Source: Paramacrobiotus metropolitanus
Taxonomy: Eukaryota > Tardigrada > Eutardigrada > Parachela > Macrobiotidae
Length of the DNA: 64,000 nucleotides
NCBI RefSeq assembly: GCF_019649055.1
Contig: NW_026570280.1
Location: forward strand, 1 to 64,000
Reading direction: 5' to 3'
This document shows, one piece after another, positions 20,778 to 30,842 of the stretch. A program made the position numbers and the translations under genes. The notes under the pieces are model-generated. The model made no database searches. It had not been told where the DNA came from and was given only the letters and a program-made list of their open reading frames with translations. The first letter of the stretch is position 1. Each line of letters opens with the position of its first letter.

Positions 20778-22547
20778 CTATTCCATTTCATTTGAATCGC
20801 CCTCGCCATCTCTCGGCGGGCGTTTCTTAGCGCTTTCTGGTTGGTTTCGATCGGAAGTTCGGTCAACTGGTTCCGTCGAGTCAACTTCCATGACCTTTGT
20901 CGGATCAACTTCGCGCTGGCCACGACCCTTACCTTGGCGACTTCGCTTAACCGCCTCAAGTCGATGGCGTGCGTCATTTTCTTCGAGTCGCAGTCTTCGA
21001 TTATCAGGGTCTTCCGCCAATCGACGCTGCACGTCGGCGAGATTATCCCGCAGCTGTTGGTTTCGTATGCCGCGTCGTCCCATCTGGTTAGGCGCACGGT
21101 CTGGGCGACGGTCACTTTTCTTCACCAAGAATTCATCAATGTAAGTTTCGATTCCGTCCACCGGTTCGACGTAGTCGCTTCCCAGAGAATCTTTGATCTT
21201 ATTAATCCTTTCTTCTACTTGGGATGCGTGGCGCTGTGTCAAGTTGCCCTTTTCCATTCGTGTCTTACACTTTTTCAGCGCCTTTCGAGCTGTGTGCGCT
21301 ATGCTGATATGTTCCATCGGTTGTCCCAATTTAGCGACATGAGCTCGGAAGAACGGTGGAATGTCGTCCTTCATAGTATTAGACACCAATTGATTCTGTG
21401 TCTTATAATGTGCCAGTCTCGCAGCAAAGACCTTTTGCCCCATCCTTTTTGCGGCATAGTCCTTAGGATCCACCTGTAGTCCTATCGATGCCCTTGCTGC
21501 AAGCAACTTGAAAGCTGGATTCACATGTCGTAGAACAAACTGAGCCACGTATTCTTGGCGTTCGGGATAGTCTCTGTAGTAGAACTGTGTCATCCCGATT
21601 GGGTCAGTTGTGTCCAGCGGTACATCCAATAAACTTAAATCCACCAAACTGTGTAGCCCATTCCGTCGGATAGGGAGATAACAGTCCCGTACTGAATCGC
21701 GGTGGATGAATAACCGACGGAAAAGTCCTTGTTCGACTCCTTGTTTAATCTCTCTCGCGTATCCCGAGTCAAGTAAGAAATGGCTCAGCTGTCTCAGAAT
21801 TGTGCCAATTTTGTTGGCTTCAACCGAATCCGGCTCGAGTCCAAAGTATCGACAAATTTCGACCGTTTGTTCATCAATATCAGTCGTCTTGTATTCCATG
21901 TCGATACTTTCTGGTTGTCGGTTATTAAATCTGGAGTTTAATCGCTGGTCACCTTGGCGACGATTATCCGGTTCGCCTTGACCTTCCAGTTCACGTCGGT
22001 CTGCTGATGCTGGCTGCGACGGTTCATTACTCATTGATGAAGCCGGTTGAAGGTCACTATCCAAGATCACATTTCGTCGGTGAGTCACATTCTCTTGAGA
22101 CGTGGTTTCGACAACTGAGCCAGTGCCTTCCATCGCGTCATCTTCTTGTACGGCGCTCACAATTGGATCCACAACGTGAACCACTGACTCCACCCGCTGA
22201 TACTTTGGGGGTGAATCTTCCCGTTCAGTGCTTGATGACCTTTTACTTGCGCCCGAGTCAAAGGTCGCATAAAATGCGGCTCTCTGTTGCCATCTCTTAT
22301 CCTGTGGGTCAGGCGTTCGATTTCGCGTATGTTCACGTCTTATCCCATGACCTTTCGGTGTTGACATCCTGACGTTGCGATTCCGGAATGCAACTCCCAT
22401 CGGCACCTGATGCCCTTGTTTTTCAGGCTCTGTACGGAACGTCTCCGCACGCCGTTTTTCTTCACGTCCTCTTGTGGTTGCCAAGATCTTTGCCGTATCG
22501 ATTTTCCTTTGAATACTCGTTTCTGTAACTTCGTCTCCATGGCGCAC
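20778..22547 (-). CDS. 589-residue unknown protein at the 3' end of the LTR element
   Basis: Open from 22547 to 20778. Residues 1-220 are polar linker. Residues about 225-430 are an ordered, mostly helical region with conserved-looking hydrophobics (HFLLDSGYAREIKQ, LHSLVDLSLLDVPLDTTDP, EYVAQFVLRHVNPAFKLLA). Residues 430-589 are Arg/Glu-rich. There is no signal peptide or membrane segment, so it is not an envelope protein. It sits where env or accessory genes sit in other LTR elements. It is word-poor, which suggests stronger protein constraint than in the linkers. Function unknown. Confidence 0.6.
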   Translation of the reverse strand: MRHGDEVTETSIQRKIDTAKILATTRGREEKRRAETFRTEPEKQGHQVPMGVAFRNRNVRMSTPKGHGIRREHTRNRTPDPQDKRWQQRAAFYATFDSGASKRSSSTEREDSPPKYQRVESVVHVVDPIVSAVQEDDAMEGTGSVVETTSQENVTHRRNVILDSDLQPASSMSNEPSQPASADRRELEGQGEPDNRRQGDQRLNSRFNNRQPESIDMEYKTTDIDEQTVEICRYFGLEPDSVEANKIGTILRQLSHFLLDSGYAREIKQGVEQGLFRRLFIHRDSVRDCYLPIRRNGLHSLVDLSLLDVPLDTTDPIGMTQFYYRDYPERQEYVAQFVLRHVNPAFKLLAARASIGLQVDPKDYAAKRMGQKVFAARLAHYKTQNQLVSNTMKDDIPPFFRAHVAKLGQPMEHISIAHTARKALKKCKTRMEKGNLTQRHASQVEERINKIKDSLGSDYVEPVDGIETYIDEFLVKKSDRRPDRAPNQMGRRGIRNQQLRDNLADVQRRLAEDPDNRRLRLEENDARHRLEAVKRSRQGKGRGQREVDPTKVMEVDSTEPVDRTSDRNQPESAKKRPPRDGEGDSNEME

Positions 22548-22620
22548 CCATCCTCTTCCGCCACGGTAATTCTGTCATGAGATGTCTGCGTGACCTTTCA
22601 CAGGGTAGTCACGTGTCCTC

Positions 22621-23460
22621 TCACGAGAGTGTTCGCGGACCTTTCCCTCTGTCGTTCAGAAGTTCGCTCATATTCTCGTGAATGTCCGCGTGACCTTTCT
22701 CTATGCGGGGCGAACGTGGTCGTATAGCCTTCGTCCCGTTTAAAATTCTGAATGCCTGCAGCACATCGCTTTCGGTTCGGCGAGATTTACGTAGGTCATC
22801 CATACGTCTTTCGATCTCCTTCTTTATAGGGTGCCGGCGCGAACCCGTCTTGAAGTCGTTTCTTCTCCCGCAACAGCATTTTGAATACCTCGTCTGACAT
22901 GGCAGCTGGATCTTTCGTTAACGTTTCAATTTGTATGATAAGTGACTGTCGTACAAGTTGCATTTCGTCTGTTAAGGCTGGCCATGCCTGTAGGTGCAAC
23001 TAAACTTGATGTGCTGGGCAGCCCCTCTCGTGCAGCCTGTTCACTTGCTCTCTTATTTTCCGCATTAATTTTCGCGCGGATTTCGTCTTCCATCTGCTGA
23101 GCTCGCATCTTCGCTTGGTCTTCTTCAAATTTCTTCCGATACACGTCTGTTCAGGACACTTCAACGGCTCCAAGGTGTCATCCCAGCCAGGTTCGTTGTT
23201 TCGGATCGCTTCTCGATAACGATCTTCGAATAGCATCTGCTCTTCTACTGGGATGCTGCCGTAATTTCTTGCGCTTATGAGATTTCGAAAACGTCCGTTC
23301 CCACGTTTGGCTTCCATGATCCCAACAAGCGTGACGGTATGTGGGTCTTCCAGCTTGTGAAGCAAGTGTAGCAAGGGAATTTCGTCAACCTTTTGTTGTT
23401 CCTTAAGCAGTCCGGACACTTTGGATTATAGCCCGTAAACTGATCGATGTCTGCCGCCAT
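22621..23460 (-). CDS. Unknown ORF cluster in overlapping frames
   Basis: Several short frames overlap: 23460-23275, 23419-23000, 23144-22926, 22999-22796 and 22803-22621. The plausible protein path hops between them: a Leu/Glu-rich segment (VEEQMLFEDRYREAIRNNEP), a helical Glu/Gln/Arg stretch, an AMSDEVFKMLLREKKRLQDG helix and a Ser/Arg end. Either several bases are missing in the sequence or these are exons. An acceptor-like site precedes the first one. No domain recognised. Confidence 0.35.
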
Positions 23461-23682
23461 TCCCGAACGTTTAGAAGGGCTTGACCTTTTGTGCCATCTT
23501 TCTCTTCAATCTGCAATTATAAAACAATCCATCATAGTAACCTTTTCGACGTTAATCCTTTCCATGTTAAGGCTTTCATCATTTTTACGCCTATTCCGTT
23601 ACTGAGCTGAGACTTTCCAGTCTCTGTTGCCTTTCTATCACTGTAACGTGGTGACCTTTCACGTTATCAGCACTTCTGACTG

Positions 23683-24210
23683 TCAGACCTTTTCTATTAG
23701 TCCTAGTACTGCTTTCAGTTGACCTTTCGTAACACTTTTCGCTTTCGTTTTAAACTGCAAGCCTCCTGTCTCCGAAAAGGCGGTAATATCGAGATGACCT
23801 TTGTGATCGTGGTGGAGTTCCGCTGAATCCACCATGTCCCATCTTGTGGGTTGCGGTCCCATTCTTGGTGGGGTATACGATCCTGGATACGGTTGATACG
23901 GGGCGCCCGTTACTTGTCCCGAATACTGGGTTCCGGCAGGTGAGCCGTGGTGCACCCAGTTAACCGTGTCCTGATAACTCGTCTGCTGTCCTGGATCGTG
24001 ATACACGTAATATCCCTGGCCGCCATAGTAACCTCCTTGACCTGTTCCAGGTTCATTCTGAGCCGTTCCCACTGACGACGTCGACCCTTCACCATATGAG
24101 GTGTCATAACCGTATTCACCTTCCATTCTTATAGGTGTTGATGCTTTTAGTGGGTTTCCGATACTTTCAGAGTCTGAATTATCCGAGTTTTGTCGTTCCA
24201 ATCTGTCCAT
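23683..24210 (-). CDS. Unknown ORF, Gly/Tyr/Gln-rich
   Basis: 175 residues from ATG at 24210. The middle is Tyr/Gly/Gln-rich (GGYYGGQGYYVYHDPGQQ) like prion-type low-complexity domains, and the end is Lys-rich. A good splice donor (AAG|GTAAGC in sense) lies just upstream near 24,226. An acceptor-like TTTTATAATTGCAG lies near 23,507-23,520. The downstream ORFs of the element may therefore be made from spliced RNA. No family recognised. Confidence 0.5.
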   Translation of the reverse strand: MDRLERQNSDNSDSESIGNPLKASTPIRMEGEYGYDTSYGEGSTSSVGTAQNEPGTGQGGYYGGQGYYVYHDPGQQTSYQDTVNWVHHGSPAGTQYSGQVTGAPYQPYPGSYTPPRMGPQPTRWDMVDSAELHHDHKGHLDITAFSETGGLQFKTKAKSVTKGQLKAVLGLIEKV

Positions 24211-24336
24211 TAACTGTGCTTACCTTCTATAAAACGAAACAATAAAGGTTAGCTTTTTGCACAGTGGTGACCTTTCTTTTTGCCTTCCCAACTCCTATTT
24301 TTAATTAAGTGTGACCCCTTATTTATGTCTATGTGG

Positions 24337-25019
24337 TTATTTGTTCTCTCGTCCTTTAGTTATCCGATCAAGGAGTTCTTTCTCGGCTGCGTCCTCAGGT
24401 TCGCCTTTCTGGGTCAATAAGTCCGTAGAAGTTGGTTTCTTCTTCTTCTGTTTAACCTTCCGCTCGTTAATTGCTTTCGCTATATCACGGCCCAATTGTT
24501 CAGCTTTTGATTTGACCGCTTCTATCTCCTCTTCTCTCTTTTTTATGAGGTCATTCTCATAACCGGTAGCAGTGCGTGGTTCGAAAAAATTCGGGTCACG
24601 CTCTGACATCTCAGCGTCCGTTCGCTGTTTCAAAAGGTCATCTTTATCTGCGGTAGCAGTGCGTGGTTCGAAAAAGGATTGTTGCAAGTCCTTTTGGAGG
24701 AACGCTCTGGTACTTTGGAGCTCGTTTCGGTATCTTTTTCCAGTGACCTTTCTGCCAAATTACCAGCTTCTGCGTTCAACTTAATTGTGACTGCAGTTTC
24801 AAAGTCTTTGTCCTCTTTCCTTTTCCTTCCTCGCTTCTGTTTCGGTTTATCTCCGTTTAACCCATTCGTTTGACCTTCTCCCATTTCAGGTAGCGGAGGT
24901 GGTTCGAAAAATGGCTTCTGTTGTGTGACTGAGTCATTTTTCGACTCCGCCTCGATCTTTTTTCCGTTAGCTTTCTCCGTTTCTGGGTAGCAGAGGTGGT
25001 TCGAAAAAAGATTTTCCAA
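24337..25019 (-). CDS. C-terminal tail after integrase with FFEP repeats
   Basis: Two overlapping frames (24630-25019 and 24337-24687) continue past integrase. Each carries (F)FEP(R/P) peptides (PFFEPPPLPEMG, FFEPRTATA, FFEPRTATG) separated by Lys/Glu-rich sequence. The peptide is the translation of a roughly 24-base DNA repeat present six times in the element, four of them here. Frame changes make the true protein uncertain. No known domain. Confidence 0.45.
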
Positions 25020-26878
25020 ATCTTTTGAGTACGCTCTGTTGCCTTTTCCTCATCTGGTAATGGAGGGTGCCATGGTTTCAACCGGTCGATCGAAACCACC
25101 TTTAAGTCTGCTTCCTTCTTCGGGTTCTGCTCAATTACCTCGGCTTCGTTTGGTCGCGGGAAACTGAGAATCTTCCACACTTTGTCGTATTTGGACTTAA
25201 AGTCCGATTGGTTTTCTTTCTTCCCTTGTTTCGTGTCTTTCGGTAATCGTATCAATACGAAATCTCCCACTTTGAAGTTCGGTTCTGATTTCTTCCTATT
25301 ATAAATTTCCGCATTTTTCTCATAAGCATCTTTAATGTTACATCTCGCCACTTCTTCTGCAAAGGTCAAGTTCTTTTTCATGGTCTCTACCCATTCATCG
25401 GGAGTCCCATAATCATCGGGTATATTCGTTTTTGTAACCACATCTTCCGGCATTGTCATTTCTCTGCCGTGTAGCATATAGTATGCTGAATATCCCGTTG
25501 TGGCGTGTACGACTCTGTTCATCGCTGAAATAACATATGGGAGGTACTTGTTAAACTTTCTTTCATTTCCCGCTTTCAGGTATTGCGCCAAGCCATCCGC
25601 AATTGTCTGCATCTGTCTCTCCACTTGGCCTTGACCTTCTGGGTGATACGCCGTTCCAAATGTGTGTTTAATTTTAAACACATTGGTGACCTTTGCCAGT
25701 ACTTCTGCTGTAAAGTGTCGTCCGCGGTCCGTATGAAGGATGTGCGGTGCACCGTGTACCAGTATCACGTGCTTCACGAACACTTTAGCGAATTCTTTAG
25801 CCGTCGCCGTTTTCATTGGTACCGCAATCACATATTTCGTCAGTTGGTCGATGAATACCGCTATATACTTGTATCCACGTTTCTTCGTCGGTAACAACGG
25901 TCCTTTCAGATCAGCGTACACTCGGAAGAACGGATGTCCCACTTTAATCTCTTGCAGTTTTCCAGGTGGACATTTCCTCGGTGTTTTACGGAACTGGCAT
26001 CCTTGACAGGCGAGTATGTAATTCTTCACGTCTGTACTCATCCTGTCCCAGTAATATCGGAGTCTTATTGCTGACAATGTTTTCTCGAATCCCAAATGTC
26101 CCGCTGCTTTCTCGTCGTGCAATGCGTGGATTATTGCTCTTCGCATGGACAACGGAACAACATATGACCTTTCAAGTTTTCCATTTTTATCCTTTACTCG
26201 GTATAATATACCATTCCATAACTGGTAATGCACTTCAAATTTCGATCTTGTTTCCGCGTCTGGTAGGTGTTCCAATTCGTCTATGATCATTGCCAGATGG
26301 GGATCTTTCAATTGTTTGTTTCGCAATTGTAGATTGGAGTCATCCTCCTCTTCTTCGTCACCTTGCAGGTTAACGATGCGCACTGTTGCTGTACTGAGTT
26401 CGTTCCAATCTCTGATGACCTTGCATCGCGGTAGCGGTTTGTACCTCTTTTTCGTCTGTTTTGGGAATCTCAGCAACTTTATTGGACACTCGTTCAACGC
26501 TTGTGTAACTTTGTCCGTTTCCCAAAGGTCATCTCCTTTCTCCGCTGCTTTATCAAGTCCAGTGACCTTTCCATTATGAACTTCGGCCTCTGCTTCAAGT
26601 CCGGTGACCTTTAAGTCACTAACGGTGGGCAACCAACTTTTTACACGATTCACATTAGCTTCTATTTCAGCCGACTCATTCGCCGTAGCTGAAGTAACCT
26701 TTAATCGTTTCCCCCTCTGTTCCACCATCTGCAGGAACAGCTGTCCAACTTCAATTGCTGGTTCCTTCGTATCAAACTCCTTCTTGTAATCCTCGAAGTT
26801 TGGAATCTCATCGAATTCCTCTTCTTGACACGTCGGGCCTTCGATTGGCGTTTTGATAACGCGTCCGCGTTGTCGCAA
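24857..26878 (-). CDS. Integrase
   Basis: 673 residues. The zinc-binding domain is HALHDEKAAGHLGFEKTLS followed by CQGCQ (HHCC). The rve catalytic core shows D,D-35-E: VYADLKGPLL (Asp), ILHTDRGRHFTAEV (Asp) and YHPEGQGQVERQMQ (Glu). A C-terminal part FKVGDFVLIRLP resembles the GPY/F-type module, and there is no clear chromodomain. The first 30 residues overlap the end of RNase H. The last 60 residues run into a frame-confused zone with FEPP repeats. Confidence 0.92.
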   Translation of the reverse strand: MRQRGRVIKTPIEGPTCQEEEFDEIPNFEDYKKEFDTKEPAIEVGQLFLQMVEQRGKRLKVTSATANESAEIEANVNRVKSWLPTVSDLKVTGLEAEAEVHNGKVTGLDKAAEKGDDLWETDKVTQALNECPIKLLRFPKQTKKRYKPLPRCKVIRDWNELSTATVRIVNLQGDEEEEDDSNLQLRNKQLKDPHLAMIIDELEHLPDAETRSKFEVHYQLWNGILYRVKDKNGKLERSYVVPLSMRRAIIHALHDEKAAGHLGFEKTLSAIRLRYYWDRMSTDVKNYILACQGCQFRKTPRKCPPGKLQEIKVGHPFFRVYADLKGPLLPTKKRGYKYIAVFIDQLTKYVIAVPMKTATAKEFAKVFVKHVILVHGAPHILHTDRGRHFTAEVLAKVTNVFKIKHTFGTAYHPEGQGQVERQMQTIADGLAQYLKAGNERKFNKYLPYVISAMNRVVHATTGYSAYYMLHGREMTMPEDVVTKTNIPDDYGTPDEWVETMKKNLTFAEEVARCNIKDAYEKNAEIYNRKKSEPNFKVGDFVLIRLPKDTKQGKKENQSDFKSKYDKVWKILSFPRPNEAEVIEQNPKKEADLKVVSIDRLKPWHPPLPDEEKATERTQKIWKIFFRTTSATQKRRKLTEKRSRRSRKMTQSHNRSHFSNHLRYLKWEKVKRMG

Positions 26879-27537
26879 TATTTCCCCGGTTTATATTCAA
26901 TTTTAAACTGGTGACCTTGTAGTGCCATTGCCCATCTTGTCAAACGCGGGTTCATTCCAACTTTGTTCGTCTCTGACCTCAGCAGATTGGTCAGCGCCTG
27001 ATGATCCGTCCTTACGGTGAACTCTGCGTAATCAATGTACGGCTTGAATTTCCTGACAGCGAACACAACTGCCAGACATTCCCATTCCGTTACACCGTAA
27101 TTTTTCTCCGCTCCATGTAAGACACGACTGGCGTACGCGATCGGATGTCCATCTTGTGACAGTACGGCTCCGATTCCTTCTTTGCTCGCGTCGCATTCAA
27201 TGACGGTCGGTTTCGCGGGGTCAAACTTTGCCAGTACTGGACCTTCACACAACAACTTCTTCAAACTATTGAACTCTTCTTCATGTACTGCCATCCAGTC
27301 CTTTTTCACGTGCTTATCTTGTCTCAGCAGTTCATATAAGTGGGAAGTCTTCTGTGCGTATCCCATTATGAATTTGCGATAATAGTTCGCCAGTCCAAGG
27401 AATGACCTTAGTTGTCTTTCAGTCTGAGGCCGTTTGAATTCGGAGACCGCGGTGACCTTTTCCGGGTCCATACGAATATTCCGTCTTCGCTGAGTATATG
27501 ACCCAGAAATCCCATTTGTCTCATTCCAAATTCGCAC
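26701..27537 (-). CDS. RT connection domain and RNase H
   Basis: After about 20 out-of-frame residues it picks up the RT-linked pattern KVTAVSEFKRPQTERQLRSF followed by GLANYYRKFI. The RNase H domain follows: VIECDASKEGIGAVLSQ (first Asp), YGVTEWECLAVVFAV (Glu), FTVRTDHQAL (Asp), and HQFKIEYKPGKYCDNADALS (final Asp). It degrades the RNA template. The frame departs from the homologous path at an AAAA run after DALSK (about 26,862), after which the continuation is the integrase frame. Confidence 0.9.
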   Translation of the reverse strand: MRIWNETNGISGSYTQRRRNIRMDPEKVTAVSEFKRPQTERQLRSFLGLANYYRKFIMGYAQKTSHLYELLRQDKHVKKDWMAVHEEEFNSLKKLLCEGPVLAKFDPAKPTVIECDASKEGIGAVLSQDGHPIAYASRVLHGAEKNYGVTEWECLAVVFAVRKFKPYIDYAEFTVRTDHQALTNLLRSETNKVGMNPRLTRWAMALQGHQFKIEYKPGKYCDNADALSKRQSKARRVKKRNSMRFQTSRITRRSLIRRNQQLKLDSCSCRWWNRGGND

Positions 27538-28412
27538 TTGGTTGGTTTAATCGTGAATCCCGCTTCAACCAGACTCATTAAGACATTTCGCAGATTCTGC
27601 ATGAAGATCGCCCAAGTCTTTCCGGCGAAGATTACGTCGTCAATGTACCCGAAAACGCAACCCTTTCTTTTCGCTTTCGAGAGAACTTTATCCATACACA
27701 ATTGAAATGTTGCTGGTCCGTTGCAAACTCCAAATGGCATTCTTTTGAACCGGTACATTCCATCTTGCGTTACAAAGGTCGTCTTATTGATTGACGCTGG
27801 ATCCATTGGGATCTGCCAGAATCCACTTTGCAAGTCCATTTTCCCGTAATATTTGTTGCCTGCGCATGCATCGAGCAATTCATCTGGGTTCGGTAGCGGA
27901 TAATTGTTCTTTCTTGTTAACTTATTAAGCATGATATAGTTGACGCAAAATCGCGTTCCCATTGTTCCGTCGCCATTTTTCTTTACTGCCAGCACGACTG
28001 GGAAACTCCACTCGGCGTCTGACGGCTCGATTACATCTTGTGCCAACATCTCTTCGATATGCTTCGTTATAAACTCACGGCCTGTCCAACTCGTTCTGGC
28101 CGGGTTACATTTTACTGGTTTCGCATCTCCCGTATCGATTACGTGGGTGACCCCTTTCACATCTCCATACGGTTTCTTTGATGTGGGTAAGACCTTCCAG
28201 AATTCCCAGAATGCGTTGTACACGTCGTTTTTCTGCTCTTGGGTAAGGTCAGGTCCCAATTTCAAGTTTTCGATTATCTTTGTAAGTTCAGCTTTCGTTG
28301 TATCGTCCACCTCAGGGTCTTCGAGTACGTTCTTTACTGTCCCTGCGTTGACCTTTACATTCTCCATATGTTCATACGGCTCAACATAGCCGAGAAGCTG
28401 ATTTTTCTTCAC
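27408..28412 (-). CDS. Reverse transcriptase (Ty3/gypsy type)
   Basis: The fingers and palm motifs are present in order: HIEEMLAQDVIEPSDAEWSF, then TRFCVNYIMLNKLTRKNNYP, YYGKMDLQSGFWQIPM, FKRMPFGVCNGPATFQ, GYIDDVIF with the catalytic pair DD, and MGFLGHILSEDGI. This RNA-dependent DNA polymerase copies the element in the particle. The frame breaks at a TT pair just after SEDGI, and the homologous continuation is the next ORF in another frame, so the last 20 residues of this frame are spurious. Confidence 0.93.
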   Translation of the reverse strand: MKKNQLLGYVEPYEHMENVKVNAGTVKNVLEDPEVDDTTKAELTKIIENLKLGPDLTQEQKNDVYNAFWEFWKVLPTSKKPYGDVKGVTHVIDTGDAKPVKCNPARTSWTGREFITKHIEEMLAQDVIEPSDAEWSFPVVLAVKKNGDGTMGTRFCVNYIMLNKLTRKNNYPLPNPDELLDACAGNKYYGKMDLQSGFWQIPMDPASINKTTFVTQDGMYRFKRMPFGVCNGPATFQLCMDKVLSKAKRKGCVFGYIDDVIFAGKTWAIFMQNLRNVLMSLVEAGFTIKPTKCEFGMRQMGFLGHILSEDGIFVWTRKRSPRSPNSNGLRLKDN

Positions 28413-30763
28413 GATTCGGTATTTGCTACTATGATTCGCGATGACGATTTCGAAGTATTTTCCCTGTGGTCCGTCACCCCTGCCAATGGTTGCACTTCCG
28501 TTTCCACTTGTGGGACCGGTGTAAACATCAACTTGTTTTGAGCCGGTGCATATTTTCCCATCTTGACCTTTACACGTGTGCAGTTTGACGGTTTCAGTTT
28601 AATTCTTTGATCACTGTAGACTTTAATCACGTCTTTCGACATTCTAGCTTTTTCCACTTTCAATCTTCTGACTTTAATATCCTTTTCTTTTTCTTCATCT
28701 ACTTCGTCATCCTCATCCAAGTCCATTAAATCCTCTTGCTCCGAAAGGTCACTTACACCTGAATCTTCCGAAGTTGTTGAATTGTCACTTGAACTCGTCC
28801 ACTCTGAATCCGAATTACTGCTCTCATATTCCTGTGCAGTGGCTTGACCTTTGTCAGCCTTTTCGAGTGGGCGTTCATCAACTCCCTCGTCTTCCGATGA
28901 AAGGTCACTTTCTCGCGAATCGCTAAGTTTTTTCGTTTTCGAATTTTTGAGCAGAGGTTTGTCCCCTTCTTTTGCCTTTCGTCCATTTCGTGCAGCGACT
29001 CTTGGGTGACTCCTTACTACTCGAATTCTCGTTGGTGACCTTTCTGATTGGTCGGAGTTTGACCTTTCTTCGTCCGATTTTGACTTTTCCAGTTCATTTA
29101 TTTCTTCGGGACTCGTTAATGGCTTTTCGGTCCACTCGACCGGCGGACATTCCTCACCGTTATCGAGTGACCTTTCCCCGTTTTTTGCCTCAGTTACTGG
29201 GTTTTGCTGTTCATTCGATATTCGTTCAACTTCTTCTTTAAACTTCTTCCACATTTCGCCTCTGTCCGTTAACATCTGCGCAATGTCGAAAGCCGACTTT
29301 GAACTTTCTTCTGTTTCGTTCGATTGTCCTTCGGCTATCTCTTGAGCTGGTTCCTCTTTCTCTGCTTCTTTGACAGTCCCTTTATTGGTTTCATCCTGTT
29401 GAACTGTTTCGTAACCTTTAGGTCGGTTAGGACCAACAAAGATGCAGTTTGCCATCAGCTCTTCGGTGACCCATTCATCATTTGGAATCGTTTCATACAT
29501 GCACCATGTATCACCGCCTCGTTCGGGGTAGTCCACTCCATCTGGATCTGGTGCAAAGGTCACCTTTTTCTTTTGCACTAATCCCGGTAACCTTCTTTTC
29601 CGGGTAACCTGTAGTTCTCGCATCTCTTTTACGTCAAATTTGGGGATTTCTTCCTCGAATTTCTTCCAGTATTTCTCGAATGCTTTTTCGTTTCCCTCTT
29701 TTAACGCGTTGTAGTACACTTCAAGTGATTCGTAGACGGGTGTGCCAAGTCCTGCCGGGAAAATAATCGTTCTCCCTTCTCCTTTATACATGTGGTTCAC
29801 ACGGAAGTCCCAGAAAAGGTCAACTCTCGCTTCTTCCCACATTTCTCCTTCCTCGGTCATTTCTTCTATCTCTCGTTCAAATCTCCTTTCTGTTGCTACC
29901 GGATCGAGAGGATCTTGGATTCCTTTCTCGACACGTTGCAACCAATGGTTTAGCCATCTGCCTCTTCCAATTATAAAACTTTCCACACATGACAACCACG
30001 TTCGATATCTATTCCAGTGATACCGTTCGATGTGTGGTTTCCACATTTCGTTTGTCCGCATGATGCTTTTCGCTTTCTTTTGGGCATGACCTTTAAGGTC
30101 TGCTAATGCGGCATTACATCTTGGCCATTCTGAAGGGTCATCTTGAGAGGCATTTTCACAACACTCCGCGCATTCCCATTGTGGTTGCACTCTACACGGA
30201 TCCTCAAAGTAACCGTGGTGACAACTCCCGGCTCGTTCTTCTGGAGTTAATGTCCTTTGACTCGCTTCAGGTTTAACCTGTTCCTGTACTGTGGTATCTT
30301 CCTCACATTCGATTGGAGTCACGCTTTTATCCTCAGAGGATATTTCAATAACCTCTGGTTCTTTTTCTGTTCGGTGACCTTTCAATTGTTCGAGTGCCTT
30401 GTCGCGGATTTCGCTTGTAAACATCTGTTTCTCTTCAACTATTCGTTTCAAAACTCGTAACCTTTCACTCTTTTTATCCTTCCCCACTTTAGCCGTCTTT
30501 ATTTCCAGTGCCTCTGGTACTGGGATAGGCTTTGCCCACTCCATGTCTGGCACAAGAGATTGTTTCGCTGCAACTGCCGCTTCTTTCTGTGTGGCAATTA
30601 TCTCTTCAATCGTTGGTGACCTTTCGGTAGCAGGTCGTGGTTCGAAAAAGGGTTCCTTTTGAGATTCACGTTCTGTTACTTCCTCTTTGGTTTTATCTGG
30701 TAGCCTTTCATTTTGGGTAGCAGATCGTGGTTCGAAAAGGTTCGAATTACGCTCTCGTTCCAA
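28409..30763 (-). CDS. 784-residue acidic linker between protease and reverse transcriptase
   Basis: Very long for this position, since gypsy protease and reverse transcriptase are normally almost adjacent. It starts with two FEPR.AT repeats. It then has a Cys/His cluster (SCHHGYFEDPCRVQPQWECAE, about residues 180-205) and helical, charged sequence, then long Glu/Ser/Asp-rich stretches. The last 70 residues (IKLKPSNCTRVKVKMGKYAP) look like the ordinary strand-rich lead-in to reverse transcriptase. The final codons overlap the RT frame by 4 bases. More than a dozen AAAGGTCA words lie in it. Role of the inserted 700 residues unknown. Confidence 0.6.
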   Translation of the reverse strand: MERERNSNLFEPRSATQNERLPDKTKEEVTERESQKEPFFEPRPATERSPTIEEIIATQKEAAVAAKQSLVPDMEWAKPIPVPEALEIKTAKVGKDKKSERLRVLKRIVEEKQMFTSEIRDKALEQLKGHRTEKEPEVIEISSEDKSVTPIECEEDTTVQEQVKPEASQRTLTPEERAGSCHHGYFEDPCRVQPQWECAECCENASQDDPSEWPRCNAALADLKGHAQKKAKSIMRTNEMWKPHIERYHWNRYRTWLSCVESFIIGRGRWLNHWLQRVEKGIQDPLDPVATERRFEREIEEMTEEGEMWEEARVDLFWDFRVNHMYKGEGRTIIFPAGLGTPVYESLEVYYNALKEGNEKAFEKYWKKFEEEIPKFDVKEMRELQVTRKRRLPGLVQKKKVTFAPDPDGVDYPERGGDTWCMYETIPNDEWVTEELMANCIFVGPNRPKGYETVQQDETNKGTVKEAEKEEPAQEIAEGQSNETEESSKSAFDIAQMLTDRGEMWKKFKEEVERISNEQQNPVTEAKNGERSLDNGEECPPVEWTEKPLTSPEEINELEKSKSDEERSNSDQSERSPTRIRVVRSHPRVAARNGRKAKEGDKPLLKNSKTKKLSDSRESDLSSEDEGVDERPLEKADKGQATAQEYESSNSDSEWTSSSDNSTTSEDSGVSDLSEQEDLMDLDEDDEVDEEKEKDIKVRRLKVEKARMSKDVIKVYSDQRIKLKPSNCTRVKVKMGKYAPAQNKLMFTPVPQVETEVQPLAGVTDHRENTSKSSSRIIVANTES

Positions 30764-30842
30764 GTTCTCAGTTGCTGGTGACCTTTCGTCTTCCTTTCCC
30801 AGTGCCTCTGGTACTGGGATAACTTTTCCGACTTTTCCATTT

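Noticed and set aside
20778-22547. 589-residue ORF as retroviral envelope
   Set aside because: No signal peptide, membrane anchor, furin-type site or cysteine pattern is visible.
24560-25010. Functional tRNA gene suggested by GGTTCGAA and TAGCAGAGG
   Set aside because: Only a T-arm/acceptor-like piece on the antisense strand. There is no cloverleaf, anticodon arm or separate A box at proper spacing.
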